Of a DNA stretch of 46,392 bases, positions 40,403 through 46,392 are shown piece after piece. Below the pieces are notes generated by a model. It was not told where the DNA came from and made no database searches. It worked only from the letters and a program-made list of their open reading frames with translations. Position 1 is the stretch's first letter; each line of letters opens with the position of its first letter. The position numbers were made by a program, and so were the translations under genes. Source of the stretch: an uncultured Collinsella sp. (GTDB lineage Bacteria > Actinomycetota > Coriobacteriia > Coriobacteriales > Coriobacteriaceae); NCBI GenBank assembly GCA_900541035.1, contig UQIN01000020.1, forward strand, positions 1-46,392, read 5' to 3'.

Positions 40403-42043
40403 ATGATCGAAATCACCCAAGTCAACGCGTCGCTCGATGAAGCCGGCGATGAAAATGCCTGCCTCATTGTTGGCAAGCGAGTCGCCAAGCGCGTCCTACG
40501 TTGCAAGGACTCCGAGATCAAGTCCATCGAGCTCCACCGCAAGTCAATCGACGCCCGCAAAAAACGAGACGTCCATTTTATCCTGAGCTTTCGTGTTGAG
40601 CTGACCAGTCCCAACCTCGAGCGAGAAGCGGTCGACAGCGTTGCCGAGCGTGACCGCTCGCGCGTACGCGCGATAGAAGACGATGGGTCTTCATTCCCCT
40701 CCCCCGTCTCCGACGCACCTCAAGAATGCCCTGTCGTTGTCGGCGCCGGATGCGCCGGCCTTTTCGCTGCGCTTACGCTCGCCGAAGCAGGTCTTAAGCC
40801 CTTGCTCATCGAGCGCGGCGACCCGGCATTTCGCCGCTCGCATGCGATCGACCTCTTTCTAAAGGAGCGCATCCTCGACCCCGAGAGTAATATCCAGTTT
40901 GGTCTGGGCGGCGCGGGGACCTTCTCGGACGGCAAGCTCAATACGGGAACAAAAAATCCCGCCCATCGCCTTATCCTCGAAACCTTCGTCGAGGCGGGTG
41001 CGCCCCGCGATATTCTGTGGGATGCCAAGCCGCACATTGGCTCCGACATCCTTCCCACGGTTGTCACCGCTATATCCCAGCGCATCGAGCAGCTCGGAGG
41101 TGTCGTCCGTTATCGAACAAAGCTCGTCGACATTCACATCGACGCGTCTGGCACCATTACCGGTATTGATGTCCAATCGTCCCAAGACGCCGCTTGCGAG
41201 TCAATCGAGACAAAGCACCTCATCCTCGCCTGCGGGCATTCTGCTCGCGATGTTTTTGAGCTCCTTAAAGACCACAACGTGGCCCTCGCACAAAAGACCT
41301 TTGCCATGGGCGTTCGCATCGAGCATCCGCAGCGCGACATCAATCGAGCCCAATATGGAGCCTTGGCGGGACATCCAGCGCTCGGGGCGGCCCCTTACAA
41401 ACTTGTTGCCCATCTTCCCAACGGCCGCAGCGTGTTCTCGTTTTGCATGTGCCCCGGCGGACAGGTTGTTGCCGCCTCTTCAGAACCGTGCCATCTGTGC
41501 GTCAACGGGGCCAGTCTCAATGCCCGCGACGGACGCAACGCAAATGCCGCCCTACTCGTTAACGTCACGCCTGAGGACCTTCCCAACGATGACCCGCTCG
41601 CCGGCATCGAGCTCCAGCGTGCCTGCGAGGCGGACGCCTATCGCCTGGGCGGCTCCAACTGGAACGCACCGGCACAGCTCGTCGGAGATTTCCTCGCAGG
41701 ACACGCCAGCAAGGCGCCCGGAAAGGTAAAGCCCACCTATCCGCTCGGTGTGACCTGGACGGCAATTGACAAAGCCCTGCCGCAGCATATCGTCGAGTCG
41801 CTCCGCCTGGGACTTCCCCTACTCGGAAAAAAGCTACGAGGCTACGACCGCCCCGATGCCGTTCTTACCGGCGTGGAGACTCGTTCGAGCTCACCGGTTA
41901 CTGTCACCCGAGACCGAACGTGCCATGCCGTGTCGACCCCGGGCCTCTACCCTTGCGGTGAGGGAGCTGGATATGCCGGCGGCATCATGAGCGCGGCCAC
42001 CGACGGCATCCGTTGTGCCGAAGCCCTGATCGCAGACCTCTAG
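40403..42043 (+). CDS. FAD-dependent dehydrogenase-like protein (COG2509 type)
   Basis: The 546-residue protein has an N-terminal RNA-binding-like/ferredoxin-like region (about 1-75, with VGKRVAKRVLRCKDSEI), then a FAD-binding Rossmann motif VVGAGCAGLFAAL, FGLGGAGTFSDGKLNTGTK, and C-terminal GVETRSSSPV and GEGAGYAGGIMSAATDG. This layout matches uncharacterised FAD-dependent proteins widespread in anaerobes. Substrate unknown. ATG 40403 has AAGGAG 6 nt upstream; the frame is open upstream but overlaps the previous gene. Last gene of the plus-strand block. Confidence 0.88.
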   Translation: MIEITQVNASLDEAGDENACLIVGKRVAKRVLRCKDSEIKSIELHRKSIDARKKRDVHFILSFRVELTSPNLEREAVDSVAERDRSRVRAIEDDGSSFPSPVSDAPQECPVVVGAGCAGLFAALTLAEAGLKPLLIERGDPAFRRSHAIDLFLKERILDPESNIQFGLGGAGTFSDGKLNTGTKNPAHRLILETFVEAGAPRDILWDAKPHIGSDILPTVVTAISQRIEQLGGVVRYRTKLVDIHIDASGTITGIDVQSSQDAACESIETKHLILACGHSARDVFELLKDHNVALAQKTFAMGVRIEHPQRDINRAQYGALAGHPALGAAPYKLVAHLPNGRSVFSFCMCPGGQVVAASSEPCHLCVNGASLNARDGRNANAALLVNVTPEDLPNDDPLAGIELQRACEADAYRLGGSNWNAPAQLVGDFLAGHASKAPGKVKPTYPLGVTWTAIDKALPQHIVESLRLGLPLLGKKLRGYDRPDAVLTGVETRSSSPVTVTRDRTCHAVSTPGLYPCGEGAGYAGGIMSAATDGIRCAEALIADL

Positions 42044-42070
42044 CGCACGAATTCCAACACGCAAAAGACA

Positions 42071-42104
42071 CAGGCCCCGAGCTCCACAGGGAACTCGGGG
42101 CCTG
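42071..42104. terminator. Bidirectional terminator between the FAD gene and uvrB
   Basis: A perfect 11-bp stem CAGGCCCCGAG with CTCGGGGCCTG (42071-42081 with 42094-42104) lies between convergent genes. T-rich tails are modest on both sides (TTCGCTATTTCTT on plus, TGTCTTTTG on minus). It can serve both transcripts. Confidence 0.8.
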
Positions 42105-42108
42105 TTCG

Positions 42109-44349
42109 CTATTTCTTAAACCGTGCACCCTGGCGTTTTCTGCCCGATGCGAACGTGGAACCTTTGCGGGCCTGCGAACGTAAGCGCTCGATCGTCTCGT
42201 CCTCAGACGCACCCTCGAGCATCGCCCGAATCTGAACGACGGCATCGCGCAGGCGCGCCGCCTCCTCAAAGTCCATGGCGGCAGAAGCGTTGCGCATATC
42301 CTCTTCCATGGTTTCGACGATCCGCACAAGCTCGTCATGCGGCAGTTCTTCCAACTGCTCCGCAAGTGTCTGCTCGGGTGCCACCGTTTCCGGCACGCCG
42401 CCCTCGCCCAACTCATCGGGCGTATAGAATGCGCCATGGCCAAGGGAGTCGCCCTTCGAGCGCCCCTTGGAACCCACGGTTTTTTCGGCTTCGGCAATAA
42501 AACTTGAGATGTCGTTGATGGCTTTGCGCACCGTCTTGGGCACAATGCCATGCTCTTCGTTATATGCCATCTGAATCTCGCGACGGCGCCGCGTCTCCTC
42601 GATGGCCTCTTTCATCGAATCGGTCACAACGTCCGCATACATGATGACTTCGCCATCGGCGTTACGGGCCGCGCGGCCAATCGTCTGAATCAGCGAACGG
42701 CGGTTGCGCAAGAAGCCTTCCTTATCGGCATCGAGAATTGCCACCAGTGAGACCTCGGGAAGATCCAAGCCCTCGCGAAGCAGGTTGATGCCAACGAGAA
42801 CATCGATCTTGCCCTCGCGCAGCGTTCGCAGGATCTCGACACGGTCCATTGTCGCCGTATCAGAATGCATGTAATTGACCTTAATGCCCGCATCAAGCAG
42901 ATGGTCGGTCAGGTCCTCGGCCATGCGCTTGGTCAACGTGGTCACCAGCACGCGCTCCTTGCGGGCAACGCGCTCGCGAATCTCGTCCTCAAGATCGTCA
43001 ATCTGGCCTCGGACCGGACGCACATCGATCTTGGGATCGAGCAGACCGGTCGGACGAATGATCTGCTCAACGTCGTTCTGGCTAACCCGCAGCTCGTAAT
43101 CGCCCGGCGTGGCCGAAACATAGATAAACTGGGGTATCCTTGCCTCAAACTCATCGAAACGAAGCGGGCGGTTATCGAGCGCCGAGGGCAGGCGAAAACC
43201 GTGTTCCACCAGCGTCACCTTACGCGAGCGGTCACCTTCGTGCATGCCGCGAATCTGCGGCACCGTCACATGGCTCTCATCGATGATGCAGAGCATATCC
43301 TTGGGAAAGTAATCGATTAGGGTAAACGGCGGCTCACCCGGCTTGCGACCGTCCAGATGACGCGAGTAGTTCTCGATGCCGTTGCAAAAGCCCATCGTCT
43401 CGAGCATCTCAAGATCATAATCGGTGCGCTGCTGCAGACGCTGCGCCTCGAGCAACTTGTCGGTCGCCTTGAGCTCCGCCACGCGCTTCTCGCACTCTTC
43501 GCTGATCGATTTCAGAGCCGCCTTGACCTTCGGCTTCTCGGTCACGTAGTGCGATGCCGGCCATACGGGGATGGCCTCGTACTCACGAAGCATCTCACCG
43601 GTGACCTCATCGATCTCGGCAATCAGCTCGACCTCGTCGCCAAAGAACTCAAACCGCAACGGATGCTCGGCATAAGGCGGATACACGTCGACAACATCGC
43701 CGCGCACGCGGAACGTGCCGCGTGCCAGGTCATAGTCATTGCGATCATATTGAATGTCGATAAGTGCATGGATAAAGTCATCGCGCTCGAGCGGCACCTT
43801 CTTGTCGACGTTTGGAGCCAGACCCGCATAGTCCTCAGGAGAGCCAATGCCATAGATACACGAGACCGATGCGACAACGATCACATCGCGTCGAGAGAGC
43901 AGTGACGCGGTCGCCTGATGGCGCAGCATCTCGACCTCTTCGTTAATCGAGGAGTCTTTCTCGATATATGTATCGCTTTGCGGCACATACGCCTCGGGCT
44001 GATAGTAGTCGTAGTACGAGACGAAGTAGACCACAGCGTTGTTGGGAAAGAACTCTTTGAGCTCGCTCGCAAGCTGAGCGGCGAGCGTTTTATTCGGAGC
44101 CATGACCAGCGTCGGCTTTCCCAGGGCCTCAATAGTCTTTGCCATCGTGAAGGTCTTGCCCGAACCAGTCACGCCCAGCAAAACCTGATAGCGGTCTCCG
44201 TCCCTCACGCCCTGCACAAGCGACTCAATGGCCTTAGGCTGGGAACCGGCAGGCTCATAGGGAGACACGACCTTAAACGGCACGTCAGAGCCTTCAACGC
44301 CAAAGCGTTTAAGTTCACCACCAACGCGTTCTACTTCAAATTCCGCCAT
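42109..44349 (-). CDS. uvrB: UvrABC system protein B (excinuclease subunit)
   Basis: The 746-residue helicase-like protein loads at damaged DNA after UvrA. It has Walker A GVTGSGKT (59-66), the beta-hairpin region SYYDYYQPEAYVP, the DESH box and helicase motifs in the second RecA domain (INLLREGLDLPEV, QTIGRAARN), and a C-terminal UVR motif (about 675-715) that binds UvrC. It is longer than typical 660-700-residue UvrB because of an N-terminal extension of about 20 residues and a low-complexity linker before the UVR motif. It lies 51 nt downstream of the transglycosylase gene. Confidence 0.97.
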   Translation of the reverse strand: MAEFEVERVGGELKRFGVEGSDVPFKVVSPYEPAGSQPKAIESLVQGVRDGDRYQVLLGVTGSGKTFTMAKTIEALGKPTLVMAPNKTLAAQLASELKEFFPNNAVVYFVSYYDYYQPEAYVPQSDTYIEKDSSINEEVEMLRHQATASLLSRRDVIVVASVSCIYGIGSPEDYAGLAPNVDKKVPLERDDFIHALIDIQYDRNDYDLARGTFRVRGDVVDVYPPYAEHPLRFEFFGDEVELIAEIDEVTGEMLREYEAIPVWPASHYVTEKPKVKAALKSISEECEKRVAELKATDKLLEAQRLQQRTDYDLEMLETMGFCNGIENYSRHLDGRKPGEPPFTLIDYFPKDMLCIIDESHVTVPQIRGMHEGDRSRKVTLVEHGFRLPSALDNRPLRFDEFEARIPQFIYVSATPGDYELRVSQNDVEQIIRPTGLLDPKIDVRPVRGQIDDLEDEIRERVARKERVLVTTLTKRMAEDLTDHLLDAGIKVNYMHSDTATMDRVEILRTLREGKIDVLVGINLLREGLDLPEVSLVAILDADKEGFLRNRRSLIQTIGRAARNADGEVIMYADVVTDSMKEAIEETRRRREIQMAYNEEHGIVPKTVRKAINDISSFIAEAEKTVGSKGRSKGDSLGHGAFYTPDELGEGGVPETVAPEQTLAEQLEELPHDELVRIVETMEEDMRNASAAMDFEEAARLRDAVVQIRAMLEGASEDETIERLRSQARKGSTFASGRKRQGARFKK

Positions 44350-44400
44350 GGATACTCCTAACTCATATATCTGCAGTATACGCAGGCGGCAGGCATAGTC

Positions 44401-44982
44401 CTATACGAACCGATCGGGATAGAGGGTCTTGTAGCGAACCCAGGCGTTATTGACACGAATCAGATACGCCTGCGTCTCGGGAAAGGTGATTGCATTATGA
44501 AGCGACGTACTCTGCTGCGCCCATCCGTCGACATTGCCCATGCCGGCGTTATAGGCGGCAATGGCACTGTCAGTCGACCCGTTAAAATACGCTAGAAGAT
44601 ACGAGAGATACGCACAGCCAAACTCGATATTCGTAGCCGGATCGTTAAGGTTGTCGGCCGAATACTCGCCACCGTCGACAAGGCCCTTGGCGATCATATC
44701 CTGGGCAGTCTCGGGCATCAGCTGCATTAATCCCAGAGCACCCTGATTCGACTCGGCCTCGGGATCCCAATTCGATTCAGACTTAATGACAGCGCACACC
44801 AGATACGGATCCAGATTATGCGAAATACTGGATTGCTTTACATACGCCTCGTAGTCAATCGGATACAGCGGCTTAAAGAAAGCGGCAGGAGCACACGAGT
44901 AAACGAATGAGATAAGGCCGAAGGCAAAAACGGCAGCCAGCGGTATAAGGCGATACCACGTAAGGAAACGTGTCTTAGGCAT
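44401..44982 (-). CDS. Membrane-anchored lytic transglycosylase (SLT domain)
   Basis: The 193-residue protein has an N-terminal transmembrane anchor (about 11-30) and an SLT lysozyme-like domain. The catalytic Glu69 lies in IKSESNWDPEA, followed by GLMQLMPETA and AIAAYNAGMGNV, which are the family signatures. It cuts peptidoglycan glycan strands outside the membrane. The ATG overlaps the coaE stop by 8 nt (ATGCCTAA), so it is translationally coupled to coaE. The size fits small YjbJ/YjbL-type Slt proteins. Confidence 0.9.
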   Translation of the reverse strand: MPKTRFLTWYRLIPLAAVFAFGLISFVYSCAPAAFFKPLYPIDYEAYVKQSSISHNLDPYLVCAVIKSESNWDPEAESNQGALGLMQLMPETAQDMIAKGLVDGGEYSADNLNDPATNIEFGCAYLSYLLAYFNGSTDSAIAAYNAGMGNVDGWAQQSTSLHNAITFPETQAYLIRVNNAWVRYKTLYPDRFV

Positions 44983-45616
44983 CGGCCTCCTCCTTATCCA
45001 CTACATCCCCGAACCCATGACGCGAAAGCCATGCGTCCAGTTGTTCAAAGAGCGAGTTATCGTCTGCCGCATTGTCAATCACAGTTGTAGCGAGATTGCG
45101 CAGCGCAGACTCTTCGGGCTGGCAAGCAGAACGGGCATCGAAATCAGATGGCTCCATGCCACGTTGAATAGCGCGCTCGCGACGAACTGACAAAGGGGCG
45201 CTGATGACCAAAATTTCATCAGCCAAGCCAAATGCATCCTCAAAACCAGCCGGAGCAGAAACCTCGACCACCGCAAAAGGATAACGGGGAGATGAAACCG
45301 TACAACAAACCGGATCGAGAATCCTAAGCGAAAGCTGTTCAATCAGAATGGGATGCACGATGTCATTGAGCCGTGCGACCGAATCAGGAGAAGCAAAAGC
45401 TCGAGAAGCGAGGATGCCGCGGCGAATGCCGCCATCCTCATCCAAAATGTCCCAACCGAATTCATCCACGAGTGTATTGACGATATCAGAGCCCGGCACA
45501 TACAGCGATTTTGCAAGCTCATCCAGATCGATAAGCATAGCGCCACGAGATTCGAAATAGCGGCAGGCAGTCGACTTACCCGAAGCAATATTGCCCAAGA
45601 CAAATACGGTAAACAT
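44975..45616 (-). CDS. coaE: Dephospho-CoA kinase
   Basis: The 213-residue P-loop kinase phosphorylates dephospho-CoA in the last step of CoA synthesis. The Walker A GNIASGKS (8-15) and the DLDELAK stretch near residue 31 fit CoaE, though the sequence is divergent and a short insertion follows RILDPV. ATG 45616 has GGGAGG upstream (TTG 45619 is immediately adjacent). It heads the coaE-slt-uvrB set; coaE near uvrB is common in actinobacteria. A possible promoter is TTGAGT (45675-45670) with GATAAT (45650-45645) at 19 nt spacing. Confidence 0.82.
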   Translation of the reverse strand: MFTVFVLGNIASGKSTACRYFESRGAMLIDLDELAKSLYVPGSDIVNTLVDEFGWDILDEDGGIRRGILASRAFASPDSVARLNDIVHPILIEQLSLRILDPVCCTVSSPRYPFAVVEVSAPAGFEDAFGLADEILVISAPLSVRRERAIQRGMEPSDFDARSACQPEESALRNLATTVIDNAADDNSLFEQLDAWLSRHGFGDVVDKEEADA

Positions 45617-45740
45617 CAAGCCCTCCCTAACGCCAATGCGAGTAATTATCGCTCAAATACACTAGATGGACTCAAAATACAGCCAAACAGTAAGAGCACA
45701 TATGGGGGAGCTAGGTCCCAAAGTATAACGTGTATACAAC

Positions 45741-45773
45741 GCAAAAAGGGAGAGGCCGCGAGGCCTCCCCCTT
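45741..45773 (-). terminator. rRNA operon terminator
   Basis: A stem of GAGGCC with GGCCTC around GCGA, extended by AAGGG with CCCTT across one mismatch, lies 33 nt after the 5S gene. On the minus strand it is followed by TTTTTGC. It separates the rRNA operon from coaE. Confidence 0.85.
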
Positions 45774-45805
45774 CTTCAAGTCGATTGACGGCTCGGTGCC
45801 GTCCA

Positions 45806-45926
45806 CCGGTCAGCGGCGCCCTGGCCTCCCACGGGCTGGCCCCGCAGTACTCTCGGCGCGATGGGGCTTAGCTTCCGGGTTCGGAACGGGACCGGGCGTG
45901 CCCCCCATGCTCTGGCCGCTGACCGG
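45806..45926 (-). rRNA. rrf: 5S ribosomal RNA
   Basis: About 121 nt on the minus strand; ends set from helix I, where CGGTCAGCG pairs with CGCTGACCG. Conserved 5S stretches CCCGTTCCGAACCCGGAAG, TAAGCCCC and AGTACTGCGGGG are present in the right order. A perfect 7-bp hairpin (45925-45931 with 45935-45941) overlaps the 5' end and may be a maturation signal. Ends may be off by a few bases. Confidence 0.93.
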
Positions 45927-46069
45927 TGGGCGGCGCCCACCGTTACGGTGTCCGGTGTCTCTCTCACGTGCCCTGGGGGCCGCATGGCGTATAGGAAAGG
46001 TCTGACTCGGGGGCATCCTCGTGCCCGGACCGCGCGTGAGCGCTGGGTCCCGCGGGCCGCGAGGTGCGG

Positions 46070-46392
<323 letters not shown>

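Noticed and set aside
45927..46069. tRNA or small gene in the 23S-5S spacer
   Set aside because: No cloverleaf and no supported reading frame; only a processing hairpin next to the 5S end was seen.

Overview
The window reads as chromosome of a high-GC Gram-positive from the Actinomycetota, most likely class Coriobacteriia and close to Collinsella. This is inferred from gene content and gene order, not from a database match. RapZ carries Arg in place of the Walker A Lys, as actinobacterial RapZ proteins do. The order uvrC / rapZ-whiA-gap-pgk-tpiA-(gpmI)-secG follows the actinobacterial arrangement. The tRNA genes encode their CCA ends, and the peptide-type transporters use twin-arginine lipoprotein binding proteins. 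Almost all genes lie on the minus strand; one four-gene block (35921-42043) is on the plus strand.

Layout. 1-282: tRNA-Gly (cut by the window edge), tRNA-Cys and tRNA-Gly on the minus strand. 388-3710: tRNA-Leu, a PAS/GAF/PP2C (SpoIIE/RsbU-type) phosphatase, and a protein that fuses an RsbV-like STAS domain to an RsbW-like kinase domain; together they look like a compact partner-switching module. 3711-4308: about 600 bp without genes, packed with palindromes, including two large nested hairpins that share loop sequences but not stem sequences. 4309-10251: an oligopeptide ABC transporter operon, oppABCDF. 10543-15638: the glycolytic block gap-pgk-tpiA-gpmI-secG. 15832-17670: whiA and rapZ, with no yvcK between them. 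17790-28218: a nine-gene sialic acid island (binding protein, permease, permease-ATPase fusion, ATPase, two acetylxylan-esterase-type proteins, nanA, a ROK kinase, nanE) with intercistronic hairpins. 28582-35727: uvrC, murJ, ybaK, uvrA. 35921-42043 (plus): an LtaS/MdoB-type sulfatase-fold membrane protein, an Mrp-type ATPase and two FAD proteins. 42109-45616: uvrB, a lytic transglycosylase and coaE. 45741-46392: rRNA operon terminator, 5S rRNA and the 3' end of 23S rRNA.

How the genes work together. The nan island should import a sialic acid, possibly trim O-acetyl groups, split it into ManNAc and pyruvate (NanA), phosphorylate ManNAc (ROK kinase) and epimerise the product to GlcNAc-6-P (NanE), feeding glycolysis. 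It sits between uvrC and rapZ, which are neighbours in many actinobacteria, so it looks like an insertion into conserved synteny. All three uvr genes lie within 18 kb.

The most unusual items are: the pair of structured repeats at 3854-3978 and 4161-4292, which keep internal-loop and apical-loop sequences while every helix changes in a compensated way; the fused STAS-kinase regulator; a tandem esterase pair in which the second copy has lost its nucleophile; and long intercistronic hairpins in the nan operon.
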